Source: Diogma glabrata
Taxonomy: Eukaryota; Arthropoda; Insecta; Diptera; Cylindrotomidae
Reading direction: 5' to 3'
DNA length: 64,000 nucleotides
Assembly: GCA_963693315.1 (NCBI GenBank)
Contig: OY856186.1
Coordinates: 84,569,496 to 84,633,495 of the forward strand
Shown: in pieces, positions 25,930 through 38,638 of the stretch
How positions within the stretch are numbered: the stretch's first letter is position 1
How the letters are laid out: each line of letters starts with the position of its first letter
The notes under the pieces: model-generated
Database searches by the model: none
What the model was told of the DNA's origin: nothing
The model's input: only the letters and a program-made list of their open reading frames with translations
Program-made: the position numbers and the translations under genes

Positions 25930-27700
25930 AACAGAATAGTGTAATGGTTTCTTAGTTTCTGCTATTACCATCACAATTTCAAGGAGAGAACCAAAAAATG
26001 GGACTCAGAGTGCAAATATTTTCCAAATCACTCTAACTCTACCTCTACTTCTTCTTCAAAAAACGATTAGGCTCAACTCCATCTTCTGGTCCTCGACACT
26101 ACTTCACGAAAGCGTTTCCTCATTACTACAGGCGCCGAAGTATCAGTTATCCCTTCAACCGTAGAAGAAAAACTGTCCCGGAAATCAGACCTCTTCATAT
26201 ACGCTGCTATCTTACGATTTCGATTCTTGGAGCTGATTTCCTTAATAAATAACGGCTTTTAGTGGACCATATAAAATCGATGTCTCGTTGATCCACTAAC
26301 TTCGTTATTCATGAAGATGCGATGTTGCATAAATTGCAACTTATACTCCATTCGGATTGCGAAACGCTGCGCAATCTTTTCTTTGGCTAATGCATTCCCT
26401 ACTTTGTGACCTAAATTTCTGTTTGTTTTATCTAAATAGATGAACTCTTTATTGCTACTGAAACCTTTGAGGAAAACCCAAAAGATCTCACTACGGTTTT
26501 CGAGCGTTTTGCAGATGCTAGTCTCATTATCAACGTTGATAAATGCAGCTTTGCTAAAACCAACGTTGACTTCTTTTGAAATTCGATTGATTCAACTGGA
26601 ATCAATCCTACTTCTAAACGTTCGATGCTATTATGCGTAACGATCGTTACTAAACGGTTTTGCAACTCCGCCGTGTTCTTTGAATGATAAACTTCTACCA
26701 CAGATTCATTTCTCACGCTGGTGGCAATCAAGCAATCCTCAACGATTTACTCAGGTTTCAAAAAGAATTACAAAATTGTCATTCAATGGTTGGAAGACGT
26801 TATTCCAATCTTCGACTTATGCAAGCAGCAACTCAGTGAGAAACAACTTTTTCTCACCTCTCGCACTTTGCTCAACTTGCAGTAATATTCGACACTTTCA
26901 ACATGGCACTTTTTGTCCAACAAAAAATTAATGATTTTTGGACAGCTCTTAGTTTCATATTTCTAAATACAGAGCTTACGATCACAAACTCCTGGCAGCT
27001 TACTCTGCAAAACACTTTTGGTGTTCCACCTCCTTGAAAGTAGAATCGTCACTTTTTTCACTGATCATAAGCCACAAATCTACGCTTTATCGCAGAACCC
27101 TGTCAAAGCAAGTCTTCGCCAATTCTGTGATTAAGATTTTATCAGTCAATTCACGACTGATATTCGTCACATCTCTGGAATTGATAATGTAGTTGCCGAC
27201 ACACTTTCTTGTGTAAAGCAAATATCACTTCCAGAATATTTCCTATAACGAAGTCGCTAACGTTCAGTTGAATGATATCGAACTCAAGGAATTAGTAGAA
27301 ATTAGTCGCACACTAAAATCCCGAACGTTAAAATAAGCTCAAGTTAATAATAAAAGTTTCATTTTTGAAAATGACGTTACTCAAAACTTACCTACTTCGA
27401 GTACTAATCTCAGTCGCTCAAATAAAACTTCGTCTTATACAGATATTGTTCATTCTACTCCTTTGGACACATTCAAGTCTTCTCCTACTATCTTAACAAA
27501 ATTGGGACAACGCAACGCCAAGACAACTATATCACCTAAAAGGTTTCGATTTGACAATTCCGCCACAATAGATATTCCATCCGCATCCATTATTTTGCGA
27601 GCAGGCAGAACCACTCGTATCCTAACTCGCTTCCCTTGTGCTGAAGCACAATCTCTCTATTTCGTCTCATCTTCGACAAGGATGATACTAGGGAAGGAGT
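25930..27700 (+). pseudogene. Ty3/gypsy gag-pol remnant, heavily decayed
   Basis: Broken plus-strand frames carry, in order: a gag cysteine motif (CYYHHNFKERTKKWDSEC, about 25960-26015); protease ITTGAEVSVIPS, with D of DTGA replaced (about 26115-26160); a protease tail reading FLxxDFxxNNG and RCLVD (26220-26300); RT from DELFIATETFEENP through FADASLIINVDKCSFAKT (about 26440-26570); RNase H YDHKLLAAYS, TDHKPQIYALSQNP and GIDNVVADTLS (about 26965-27215); and an integrase-tail-like ITRAGRTTRI (about 27592). Large parts of RT and integrase are deleted, and stops and frameshifts are many. The gag C-x3-H type points to a CsRn1-like gypsy lineage, from memory. A probable 3' LTR follows at 27700. 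Confidence 0.8.
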
Positions 27701-27954
27701 GTTTGTGGTGAGCTAGCTTTAATAAAGTTTTGGTTGTGTTGTTAGTAACGCCTAGGTAAGAATTCTGACAGTCATTAAAAGAAGTTAGCACGTTATATTA
27801 ATTCTTTTAATTAAATAAAAACAGGTTCCCTATATATATTTTGTTTTAAGTTATAAAAATTGTTGTTGTACTAACTTATTATTCAATAAAAGTGATATTG
27901 TATATTTGCAATTGTGTGAACTTAGTAATATATTTATTAAAACTAAGAAACACA
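27700..27954 (+). repeat. Probable 3' LTR of the decayed gypsy element
   Basis: A purine-rich GGGAAGGAG (27691-27699) precedes TGTTTGTGGTGAGC, and the segment ends AAACACA at 27954. That is a TG...CA unit of about 255 bp containing two AATAAA-type words (27721 and 27886). No matching 5' LTR was found upstream. Confidence 0.5.
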
Positions 27955-28177
27955 TATACGTCAACTCAGTTGTACCAATGTGTTTTAAGTTCTCCACTAC
28001 TAATATTTTGATATAATCACATCAAAAGTGGATGTAAGAAAAGTTTCAACATATAATTGATGACACACAGCAGCGCTACAGTAAATAATCATCAACTCTG
28101 CTGTGCTCTGCAATGCCTTGCATTACAGTGATCTGCACTACACAACAACAGCTATAGAGTTATGTCATAAAAGGTAT

Positions 28178-29545
28178 ATATGAGCAATTTCACGAAGATT
28201 CAACAACGTTTTGACTTGACCCCTTTTAATTTTGATTATTTTTTGTTTATAGATAGTCTTTGATAAATAAAAAATACAAGTTCTCTTAGAATTTTTTTTT
28301 CGACCAGGGGTCTTCACAGGGTGCCCCTCAATTTTTGTTATTTTGTGATGTGAGTGCATTTTGACGAGCGATTGTAGAAAAACTACTCAATCGATTTTCA
28401 TAAATGATATGTCGTTGAATAGGTATTAGAACAAAGTTTTTAAAAATGTACACTGTTAATTTTTTGAAATAATTTTTAACGGTGTAACATAAGAAAAAAT
28501 GGTGTAATTGAAAAAAAGATGGCATAGCCTTTTTTTTTTTTAAACTAAATTGAAGCTTATTTTATATCTAACCACTTGTGAAAGTTTAGGACTAGCTATA
28601 TTTTTTGTTTTAGAGATAAAATTCGTTGTGAATATGACTGTCGGGAATCAGTTTTTTTTGTTCTGAAGGAAAATTATAAAAATGGCGATTTTTAGATTCA
28701 GATTTTTTTTTTATGTTAAATATCAAATATTTTATTATTAAATGAACTTTTTAAAAAGCAATTTCAGTCAAGTTCAGCAAAATTTTGCGACATTTGACTC
28801 GACCCTTTTTAATTTGGTTTATTTTGGTCTATATTTAAAAAAATTCTACTTGAAGCCGTAATTTTCATTTATCAAAGGCTATCTATAAACTAAAAATAAA
28901 CCAAATTAAAAAGGGTCGAGTCAAAATGTCGCAAAATTTTGCTGAACTTGACTGAAACTGCTTTTTAAAAAGTTCATTTAATAATAAAATATTTGATATT
29001 TAACATAAAAAAAAAATCTGAATCTAAAAATTGCCATTTTTTTTATTTTCCTTCAGAACAAAAAAAACTGATTCCCGACAGTCATATGCACAACGAATTT
29101 TATCTCTAAAACAAAAAATAACGCAAGTCCCAAACTTTCACAAGTGGTTAGAAGTAAATTAATCTTCAATTTAGTTTAAAAAAAAAAAAAAGGCTATGCC
29201 ATTTTTTTTTCAACTACACCGTTTTTTTCTTATGTTACACCGTTAAAAATTATTTCAAAAAATTAACAGTGTACATTTTTAAAAACTTTGTTCTAATACC
29301 TATTCAACGACATATCATTTATGAAAATCGATTGAGTAGTTTTTCTACAATCGCTCGTCAAAATGCACTCACATCACAAAATAACAAAAATTGAGGGGCA
29401 CCCTGTGAAGACCCCTGGTCGAAAAAAAAAATTCTAAAAGAACTTGTATTTTTTATTTATCAAAGACTATCTATAAACAAAAAATAATCAAAATTAAAAG
29501 GGGTCAAGTCAAAACGTTGTTGAATCTTCGTGAAATTGCTCATAT
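28178..29545. mobile_element. Giant foldback element: 1.37-kb near-perfect palindrome
   Basis: Arms of about 680 bp (28178 to about 28840, and about 28880-29545) are almost perfect reverse complements, for example ACCAGGGGTCTTCACAGGG at about 28303 and its complement at about 29400. Within each arm the outer end (GCAATTTCACGAAGATTCAA...GACTTGACCCC) recurs as a diverged copy at the inner end (GCAATTTCAGTCAAGTTCAG...GACTCGACCC), so the arm is itself bounded by direct repeats. There is no coding frame of note. It appears to have landed in LINE-tail-like sequence, since AAAAGGTAT lies to the left and ACACATATTGTAATTC to the right. TAT words flank both ends. Confidence 0.9.
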
Positions 29546-29640
29546 CTATCTATGAGTTGATGTATTGTAACACATATTGTAATTCTTATTGCGCAACACT
29601 CTTTATTTAAGAAAATAATGTGTATTGGGAGTTTTAATTT
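29546..29640 (+). repeat. LINE 3'-UTR fragment
   Basis: TTGTAACACATATTGTAATT then GCGCAACACTCTTTATTTAA resembles the tails at 18.2 and 55.05 kb. It is probably the continuation of a LINE tail interrupted by the palindrome. Confidence 0.45.
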
Positions 29641-30817
29641 GATATATTATTATATCACTAGTTTATAAATTTGAAAATAGATGGCTTTTAAAAGTTCGCT
29701 TGCGTAACTAGGAATGAGTGTTTTTTGTGTAGGTTTTTTTTATCACTAGTGACGAAAATTAAGTTTTTGATGCAATGTACAAACATCACAAGTACATATT
29801 TTTGTAGAGGGTAGAAATTTTATTTTGAAATAATGATACAGCATATATTTTAATTTCGTTTAGAAATTTAACAAACAAATTCATGAAAACGAGAATATTT
29901 AGTAAAATGGCAAATTGTGAAAAATAATTAAGTTTTCACAACTAATTTGATATGAAAAGGAAAATTAAAACAAATTTCTAAATATATCTTTCATAGTAAA
30001 TAAAATAAAATTAAAAGATTCATGAGAATAAATAAGTTGATTTTGTTTTATTTCACATTCACTTTTCGACGTTAATTAGGCAATGAATTCTTAATAATTC
30101 TCATCTCAATTTATCAACGTCACAAATTTACGTTTGCTTGTGAATTTTTATGCTAATCTAACAATTTAGATTCTTTTGACTAATAAAAATTTAAAATTGT
30201 GATAAAAATTGTTATTTCTATTTTTTATTTGTATCCTCTTGCTTTTATATGAATATACCATAAAAAATTTCACAACTCGTAGACAAACGGAATGACAAGA
30301 AAAGATCGTTGGGAAAATTCGTTCCATTTTATTTTTATTTTTTATACTCACTTTCCATAATTTAAAGAAAATAAAACGGAACAGCAGATGAACGTGTTTT
30401 TGATGAAAATAATATAATTTTATTTATATGCTAGCTGAACGATAACATAATAGAGTTACATTTATTTATGTAGCCTTAAATATAATGGAAATGTATGACT
30501 TTGTTTGTTACAATTTTTGCTTTTAAATTTACAATTTTATTCGGATTAAGTTTTTCGAAATGTGTTCATACATACCATTGTCATTTTTGATAAAATACGT
30601 TTTACATTTGCATAGTTTTTATTTCAATAATTGAATTATTCTAAAATGGAGTAATTTGTTACCTGTCAGACATACAAATCATCGGATGTTTGGTAAATTG
30701 TTGTTACTACTCCTGTTAAAGTTAAAGTTATTTGGCACTTGGAACGAAAGCAATATAATTGGATTCAGGAATACGAGTTGTCAATTTGTTTAAACGACAG
30801 AACACTGTATTATTCTA
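29641..30817. other. AT-rich non-coding stretch
   Basis: No gene recognised. Confidence 0.45.
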
Positions 30818-31071
30818 AATATAGCTTTTCCAGGTTAAATTAAACCTTTTCCAAGTTGACTGCAACTTTTTACAATCTAAATGAAACTATTTCCAAATTG
30901 AACGCAACCTTTTTCAATCTAAGTGAAACTATTTCCAAATTGAATGCAACCTTTTCCATTACAAATTAACCTTTTTCCAAATGAAATTTAACATTTTTTA
31001 ATTGTTTTTTTTTTAATCAGAACACTTGTTCAGAATACTATTTATTCATTTATTTCAAGTATATAATATAT

Positions 31072-31545
31072 TCTTATTTCACTAATTCTATTGTCAATTC
31101 AATTTATTATATATTAATATAGTGTATATAACATATATTAATATTGAAATAGTTTTTAGTACCTAAATATTAACTAATGAAGTGGTTCCCAGCAGCAGCT
31201 GCACGGAGTTGCATCATCATGTCAAAAATATAATTGGAATAGTCGGTTGCTGTAATTTGGTTTACCGATTGTTTGATAACCTCAGCAATATCATGCTGAA
31301 AAGACATATTGGCCAACACTTGCCTCGCGAACAATTTCATTTTAGAAAAATTCTGTTCAATAGGGTTGAGCATAGGAGAATATGGAGGAAGAAATTTCAA
31401 ATTTATATTAAGCGACTCGACCAGCTCCCTAACCAGCCTTGATTTATGGATAGCGGCGTTATCTATTATAAGATACGCATTCATATTTGGAGGTTCAGCC
31501 ATATAATAAATTGAATTGACACTAGAACTAATGAAATAATAGCTA
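31072..31545 (-). mobile_element. Small insert with inverted ends carrying a transposase fragment
   Basis: TCACTAATTCTATTGTCAAT (about 31080) and its near-complement ATTGACACTAGAACTAATGA (about 31515) bound the segment. The right arm of the surrounding element lacks it entirely, passing straight from CAGCTATTAT to ATACTTGAAATAAATG. It is therefore either a later insertion or a piece of the autonomous parent lost from the other arm. Confidence 0.55.
31170..31502 (-). pseudogene. Tc1/pogo/IS630-type DDE transposase, C-terminal fragment
   Basis: The 110-codon frame contains YLIIDNAAIHKS (second catalytic Asp in the D-N-A-x-x-H context), LKFLPPYSPMLNPIEQNFSKMK (the LPPYSPxLNPIE block with the final catalytic Glu) and a C-terminal Ile/Ala-rich helix. 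This is the C-terminal third of an IS630-Tc1-mariner superfamily DDE nuclease. The DNA-binding domain and first Asp are absent, so it is not functional alone. The preserved frame over 330 bp implies fairly recent insertion. Insect genomes also hold single-exon proteins of this kind annotated as uncharacterised. Confidence 0.8.
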
Positions 31546-32822
31546 TTTATGTATTAAGGGCATAAAGTATGTCTGTTCCCCTTGAGAGTGAAATTGTTTC
31601 TCGCGAGGCGTTAGCCGAGAGAAACAATCCATCGAAAGCAAAAAAGATACTTTATGCCTGAATTGCATACAAGATTTTTTGTACGAGTAAGATTCTGTAC
31701 TATTTGCATAAATAATAATGCATATATTTATACAAAACAGTAAAATATTTTTTTAGAAAATTATTTTATCCAAGTAGTTTTTCGAAATAATAACTTTAGG
31801 AATTGTTATTTCAATTTTAGGAATTGTTATTTCAATTTTCGCATTGTTATTTCAATAGTATTGAAATAACAATGCCAAAATTGAAATTACAATGCCAAAT
31901 AGCTCAGAATAGCTTACGTCCGTGCATCATATACTATTTTTTATTCGCCACAAGCAAAATATTTTAAGAAAAGTTGTTTATTCTAAATTAAAATTAAAAA
32001 TTTTCATAAATTTTAAAATAAAAATATGTGGAACAAGTAACCTTTGACAAAATATTTATTATTTTTTCCAAATTATTGTGTAGCTATGACAACAAATGAT
32101 AACAACTATTTTAATTGGATAATGAAATTTTGAATTTAGGGGTTGCTTTGATAAAAATTTTTATTTTCCATAGAATTTAAACAAATACAAATGCTTTTTA
32201 CTTTTTTGGACGTAGCTATGACAGCAAAATAAATAGTTGAAAAGTGATACTTTAAAGCCGCAAATCACAGCAATAAAGTAACACTTTAATATGCAGGCGA
32301 ATAAAAAAGTTATTATTATTACTATTATTTCGAAAAGCTACTTGGATAAAATAATTTTATAAAAAAAAATTTATTTTGTGTAAATATATGTATTTTTATT
32401 TATGCAAATAATACATAATCTTACTCGTACAAAAAATCTTGTATGCAATTCGGGCATTTTTTGCTTTCGAGTGATTGTTTCTCTCGGCTAACGCCTCGAG
32501 CAACACCTTCACTCTCAAGCGGAAAAGACATACTTAACGCCCTTAATACATAAACAGCTATTATATACTTGAAATAAATGAATAAATAGTGTGAATAAAT
32601 AAATAGTCTGAACAAGTGTTCTGATTAAAAAAAAAACAATTAAAAAAGTTTAATTTCATTTGGAAAAAGGTTAATTTGTAATGGAACAGGTTGCATTCAA
32701 TTTGGAAATAGTTTCACTTAGATTGGAAAAGGTTGCGTTCAATTTGGAAATAGTTTCATTTAGATTGTAAAAAGTTGCAATTAACTTGGAAAAAGTTTAA
32801 TTTAACCTGGAAAAGCTATATT

Positions 32823-35160
32823 CGGTAAAATACAAACGAATTGTTTAATAAAGGTTCTGGTGGACCGTAAATGTCTACCGGGTGATCGCGTAAGCAACAT
32901 TATTTTCTCTCGCTAGCTCATGAGGGCTTATTTTTTGCAACTGACCTCAGTAACAAGAAATTTTAGAAATACAACCAATTAACACAAACTACGTTCTGCT
33001 AAAAACCTTTCTGGTTTGATGGAAGTGTGCACAGTCATGCAACAACCCTTCCTAAATTAATAAAATTTGCACAACATAATTATATTCAAACAAGAAAATA
33101 CAACCACTTAAATATATTAAAATATGTATATCGAATGTCATAAACATAAAACAATGTTTGGAAGGAAATTTTGTATTTCATATGAAATTAAATCTAACGT
33201 ATACAAAAATTGTTTATATAAGCACATTGCAATGTATTTTACCGTTTACTTTACTTTACCGTAACTATTGGTAATACAAGTACCATGAGAAAACAAAATA
33301 TTATTGGGAGAATGCATGAGTTGGATCTACGTGTTACGGTTGAAAAGAAGAGAAAAATAATGAGAGAAAATAAAATGTGTTCACAGAACGCGGTCTTGAC
33401 TAAAGGTGAATACCCTTAAACTAAGTTCGTCCTGAAAAGTATAGGAATAAATGTTGGTGAGTAATGTATCGTACCCAAACCCAGAAATAAAAATTCTTAT
33501 GCTTCAGCGACTGAGCTAGGTGGGATTAACGAGAAAACTACTAAGAGCAAAAATATAAATTTAGCATTCAAAAAAAAAAGAAAAGAAAATAACTTAGAGA
33601 GAAACGAGGGAACCATTAACTAGGTGGCAGTAAAATAATCGAGTTGATGCAAAAAAAAATGAACCTCAAAAACAAATACATAACAGTAAAACAGCCTAGA
33701 TTTAATAAACAAAAATGGTTTTGGAGAGTGCTTTGGTGAAATCGATGAACGACCAAAGGCCAGAGTAACTATGGTTTAGAAAACCAAGAGCTAGCATTAT
33801 GGTTCTTACTCTTCAAACCCTTCAACGGGTTTCGCCCTAACAAATAAAATTTCAAAGGCCATGACAGTTAATTAACTTGAACGTTATACGTGGTTGTCCT
33901 GACCATATTGAGAAATCGCAAACCTTGTGAAATAATCTTGGACAACCAAGATGGTAGACCATCAACAAGGTCAATACCATGTCGTAAACCCCGTTAAGAA
34001 TACGTGTGAAGGACATTTCCTATACCTTTTCTGTTCTAAATTAAACTAAAAAACTCCAAACATAAATGTTTTCTGTGTGTCAAGGACTTATGCATCCTGC
34101 TTTCCACTCCTAGAACAACTACTCACTTTAAAAATACAAAAAAAATCCAAAATGGTCTGCGCGTCAGGACTTACAAGAACCTTGCTTTCCACCGACAGAA
34201 CAACACAACATTTAAAAAATCCCAACAGATGCTCGAAAAACTATACGATTTGAGAGAAAAAACAGAAAATAAAAAAATTCTAAGCAAACAACCAAAACCC
34301 AAATTCTGAAAAAAAAACCAAATCACAGAAAACCAACATTACAAAGCAAAATAATCAAATACCAAAAATCAAAATTTTATAAAAAGATAATCAACATGTT
34401 CACTCAAGCGTTTCATTTACTTGCATCACAAATTGTACATGGCACTGCTGTTTGTCAAGACAACGTTAGGATGTGACTTAGGTTGAACTGCACAAGTACG
34501 AATAGACGAACAAAAGACAAGAATTACTATTTAAAAACCTTTCAAAATTAGATGAAAAAATAAGCCAATTTAAGGGCAAAACAAATTAAAAAAACCCAAA
34601 AATCGTATCGAAATTTATTACTACAAATTGTCTAAACAAGACGAAAAAATAAATTTTGCAAAAATAAAAACATTTTGAAAACAAATAAACCAATTAAGCT
34701 GGATCTGGAGATTTTGGATGTTAAGTTGATGAGAAACTACAAAAACACCTAAGCAAACTAAAAAACAATTTAAAATAACACAAAAGCTTTAACCGTTTTC
34801 CAATATTACAAAAGCCTAATAAAATTTAAATATAAATAAAAATTTATAAGAAATAACAAAATTTCAAGAAAAAAATAGAATTTCAATAATTAACAAAACT
34901 AGAAAAATTGCCCGAATTTTAAAAAATTTCAACAGAATTCAATAAAATATCGAAACTTCAAATATTAACAAAATTTTCAAATATTAACAAAATTTCAGAA
35001 ACTTAATAAAATAACAAAAATTTACTATCAACAAAACTAACGTACTTCAACAAATTTAAATTTAACACAACAAAATTTCAAAAATTAACAAAATTTCAAA
35101 AATTTACTAAAATAACAAAATTTCAAAAATTTACCAAAACAATTTTTTCAAAAAAAGATG
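32823..35160. other. A-rich non-coding stretch, possible retroelement leader debris
   Basis: No coding motif was recognised. The composition is strongly A-rich on the plus strand. A diverged duplication lies at about 34080-34205 (GTCAAGGACTTATGCATCCTG... and GTCAGGACTTACAAGAACC..., each followed by CTTTCCAC...AGAACAAC). From about 34850 to 35150 there is a degenerate ACAAAATTTCAAAAATT tandem. This could be old LTR-retrotransposon leader sequence, but I have no motif that proves it. Confidence 0.35.
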
Positions 35161-36100
35161 TTGTGACTGAGAACTCAACCACCCTGAATAACCTGGGCGG
35201 TTATCTTAGAAAATTTGTTTGCTGTGCATGTTGTTCCAGTGATGATTAGGAATTAGTTAGGAATTAGTCCGACAGGCAAACACATCAATCTGTCAACATT
35301 TATCTGTGTCAATCTCTTGTCCCAATACCCAAACAACCTGGATGGAGAAAAAGTTGTTAGGACTGATGTTGGAATGGATGTGTGGCGAACGAACGTACAC
35401 GTACAAGACGGTTCGAAGAGGTGGACGACACACCCTTAAAAACAATAATAATAATGACGCCTTCGCTGATTTGTTTAAAAATAAACCTTTCTGGAACAAT
35501 TTCATTTTCTACGTTTTTTTTTGATTTTTCAGTCATTGCATGGTTTTCTTCAAAGGCAGATGTGCATTTTACATGTCTTCCTTTTAATTCAATTTTTTAA
35601 AAATAAAGTTTTGTAGAAATTACTAAATGTAATTAGTGTTGTGAAAAATAAATAAAATAATAAAAGTTTTCTTTTTTATTTTTTATTAAATCAATAAGTG
35701 CGAATAAAAATAGTATAATAATGGCTAAAAATTCATCATTACTGGTAGCTGCCGCTACTGTAGCAACAACAGCACAATCTCCAAAACCAAAAGTTGAATC
35801 TGTTAATGCATTTGTTTAAACATCTACGTACAATTCGTTTGTTTTTATTGTTTGGTCATAACACTATTGACCAACGGTGACGTTCAGTGGTGCTTAATAC
35901 AGTGTGTGATTCCAGAGCTCTTGAGATCTGATAATATGAACCTAATCCATAGAAGAAACGATCGTGGCACAAACAACAGACGATTTCATCTTTGTTTTCG
36001 TCCACAGATACTGCCTCCAAAAACACTGTAATAGACTATATTCTAACAAACAGAATTTGTGGACAATAAGCATACATTTTGATGAGCATAACGATGATAA
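35161..36100. other. Non-coding stretch with one tiny ORF
   Basis: It begins with a somewhat GC-richer patch (35161-35470) that may be an LTR or gene remnant; frames there show no family motif. The 33-codon ORF at 35721-35819 is listed separately. Confidence 0.3.
35721..35819 (+). CDS. Tiny hypothetical ORF, 32 aa
   Basis: ATG to TAA encodes 32 residues rich in Ala, Val, Thr and Ser (LLVAAATVATTAQS) followed by a Lys/Pro/Glu stretch (PKPKVES). Codon use is less AT-biased than its surroundings, which is the only reason to list it. It could be the N-terminus of a lost retroelement gag or ORF1. No homologue is recognised. Confidence 0.15.
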   Translation: MAKNSSLLVAAATVATTAQSPKPKVESVNAFV

Positions 36101-36104
36101 GTAC

Positions 36105-36640
36105 TATATTAACACTGGGTAAGTTACCACATGATGTTCATGAGTTAAATTCAAATGGTAGCAATCAGCAGCCATCCCAGTTCACACGGTCTCACCTGGC
36201 AGCCTCTTTATCTCGATTCACAATCTCATGAACATCTAGTGAAAGACTTACACCAATGAAGAGAGGTACCCAATTTGAGTCATAACGTTTCTGCAGCTCA
36301 TTGCCCGCGAACGGCAATATTGGTGTAACATTATAATGACCCAGTGCAGACTGTTGGTATGGTGGTAGAGCCAAGGGTGAGTTACGAAAAAGATCCTCAG
36401 CTCTTATAGTATGACCCAAATACACTCGTAAGAAATCCTCCACCCTTTTACTCGGCTGCTGATTTTGTGGAATTTCAGTTGGTTCTTGTCTTTTCCGCGG
36501 TTGTTCCATATGCCCAATTCGGTGTTGATCTATCCGTTGGTTGGAAATTGGAAATGCAGAAACAGGATTGGAGACTGGATGTTTCGTTTCCCTTTGTGGA
36601 CCTTTTCTGGCTGCACCTGAGATTCTAAGATCCTTCATGC
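36105..36640 (-). pseudogene. Ty3/gypsy gag fragment related to the 43.3-45.2 kb gag
   Basis: A 148-codon frame (36192-36638) ends in RYDSNWVPLFIGVSLSLDVH followed by EIVNRDKEAA, which parallels RYDSNWVPTFTGDGHSPDIH and EFIHRVEAAA in the intact gag at 43345-45165. Nucleotide similarity continues past the stop to about 36105 (ATTCATGAGTTAAATTCAAA-type sequence and CACACGGTCTC), corresponding to about 44085-44205. It comes from a diverged relative of the young LTR element, same strand, with no LTRs nearby. N-terminal text differs strongly, and it is not functional. Confidence 0.75.
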
Positions 36641-36872
36641 TGATCCAAATTGAGCAAACGTAAATCTGCGTTTCTCTGGTAGATCCTCTTGGTCCCCCAA
36701 TTTGTCCGCCCCATCCATATGAAGTCTTACCCTTTTCATGAAGTCAGTAATACAATATGGAACTTTGACCGGAAGTCGGAAGTTTGGAACCTCACTAACA
36801 ATTAATATGCACAACTAATTTATATGTACACTATAAAACTATAAAAAAAAATTGAACCTGTTTTTTAAATTC
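36641..36872. other. Short spacer
   Basis: Nothing recognised between the gag remnant and family R. Confidence 0.3.
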
Positions 36873-38053
36873 AAAATATGAAGGGGCTGTATTCTCACAG
36901 CTCTGAGATATTAAGACTTTGGTCTGGGTTAAGGGTTTGTATATAGTTTTCGGCAAAATACTTTTATGATGACATGGTTTTTAGTTTTGGGCAGCGATGT
37001 ATATCAAACATAGCTTTTTGTTTAAGTACCTGTATTCTTTATCTCTGTTCAGATATGTATTACAAAGCTAACACGAAACATCAATACGTTGCCGGAAAGT
37101 TATAATCAAAATTCCAAAAATATTGTAAAATTAAATAAAATCAAACTTTTTCAAAATTCCAAAAATATTCCAAAAATTAGAATAAAATCAAATATTTAAA
37201 CTTTTTCTAAATTCCAATAATATTTCAAAATTTCTTAAAAATTCAAACTTTTTCCAAAATTCCAAAAATACTGCAAAAATTATTACAAAATCAAAAATTG
37301 AAAATTTTTTCTAAATTCCAAAAATTATTATAAAATCAAAAATTAAAAATTTTTCAAAATTCTAAAAATATTCCAAAAATTCTTACAAAATTAAAAATTA
37401 AAACTTTTTCCCAAATTCCAAAAATATTGCAAAAATTATTACAAAATCAAAAACACAAACTTTTTCAAAATTCCAAAAATATTTCAAAAACTATAACAAA
37501 TTCAAAAACTTCCATGTCCAATTTCATTTTAAATTACATTTACGTCATAAAAACAGCTACATTTTTTTTTTTCAAAAAATTGGCTAAAATAAAGCTAAAA
37601 TAAATGAAATCATTTTTTGACACGCTTGCCTTTTTTTTTTTAACAAACTTATAATGCCATAATTCTCTATAATAATAATAAAATATCATGTTATCCAAAC
37701 TATTAATTTTATTTTTTTCTAAAAAAAGTGGGTAAAAAATAAATAAAAACCTTTTTTTTGACACACTTGACAACATTTTTTGACAAACTTATAATGCCAT
37801 CTCAATAATAATATTAAAATTTCATTTCAAACGAACCATTTTATTTTTTTCCAAAAAATTTGGTAAAAAACTAAATAAAAATCTTTTGAAACACTTGACA
37901 ACATTTTTTTGACAAACTTATAATGCAATAATTCTCAATAATAATAATAAAATTTCATTTCAAACAAACAATTTTATTTTTTTCCAAAAACTTGGGTAAA
38001 AAAATAAATAAAAATCTTTCTTGTGACACACTTGACAACATTTTTGACAAACT
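36873..38053 (-). repeat. Repeat family R, tail half (partner of 52668-53095)
   Basis: In minus orientation this is the later part of a non-coding repeat: about 140-bp tandem units (TTTGACAAACTTATAATGC...CTTGACAACATTTTT, 37540-38050), then shorter tandem units of roughly 55-60 bp (AAAATTCCAAAAATATTGCAA..., 37100-37520), then a unique tail (GGCAGCGATGTATATCAAAC, ending AAAATATGAAGGGGCTG). It is cut at GACAAACT (38053), and the sequence resumes as CTTATAATGC at 52668, so it is one copy split by the LINE. Full copies are at 55925-57520 (+) and 60045-61345 (-). Confidence 0.85.
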
Positions 38054-38638
38054 AGAAACTCATCAACCAGAAACAGACGAAGAAGGTAAAAAAAAATTTT
38101 ATGGGAAAAAATGCAAATAAAAAAAAATAATAATCGAAAATAAAAAAAAAAAGTGTATGTCATAGTGATTGTGTTAGTGTTTATTTAAAAGGAAAAAAAC
38201 AAATAATCGAAAATAAGTGTATTGTATAGTGTTTGTGTTAGTGTTAGTGTTTATGAAAATAAAATTGTTAAGGAACGGAGGCGTAAAATTATATAATTGG
38301 TGAGATTGTTCTTTTTTTTTAGATAATTATTTGGTATTTTATATTTGCTGTTACCAGATTGGCAGGTAAAATTTTACCTTATATTGTTTTGATGTAATAA
38401 ATTTATTTATTATTTTAAATCATAAATTTGTTTAATATTGCTTGGTGACAGGGAAGGTAAAATTTAGTTTTGGTTATTAGTGAGATTTTAAAATTTAACC
38501 CTTTATTTGTACTCTTCAATTTTGTTAGTGTCTTTTGTGTCCCCATTTTTTTATTTTATTTTTTTGCTTTTCTCTTATCGAGCTACTGTTGCATGAAACC
38601 TGCTATCGTGTTTTTGTGACAGAGATACCCAGTTTCTT

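Larger units (their letters stand above)
30819..32822. mobile_element. TIR element of 2.0 kb with 42-bp subterminal repeats
   Basis: ATATAGCTTTTCCAGG (from 30819) and CCTGGAAAAGCTATAT (to about 32821) are the ends of inverted repeats about 250 bp long. Near each end, a 42-bp unit (GAAACTATTTCCAAATTGAA...GCAACCTTTT) is repeated about three times, at roughly 30841, 30883 and 30925, and inverted on the right. The pairing resumes inside: 31540-31790 pairs with 32310-32570, including TCTCTCGGCTAACGCCTCGA-like words. The left arm alone is interrupted at about 31070-31545 by a segment with its own inverted ends and a transposase fragment. No clear target duplication. Confidence 0.8.

Noticed and set aside
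28165..28525. Short minus-strand frames in the palindrome arm
   Set aside because: Mirrored by symmetry and without motifs; chance frames.
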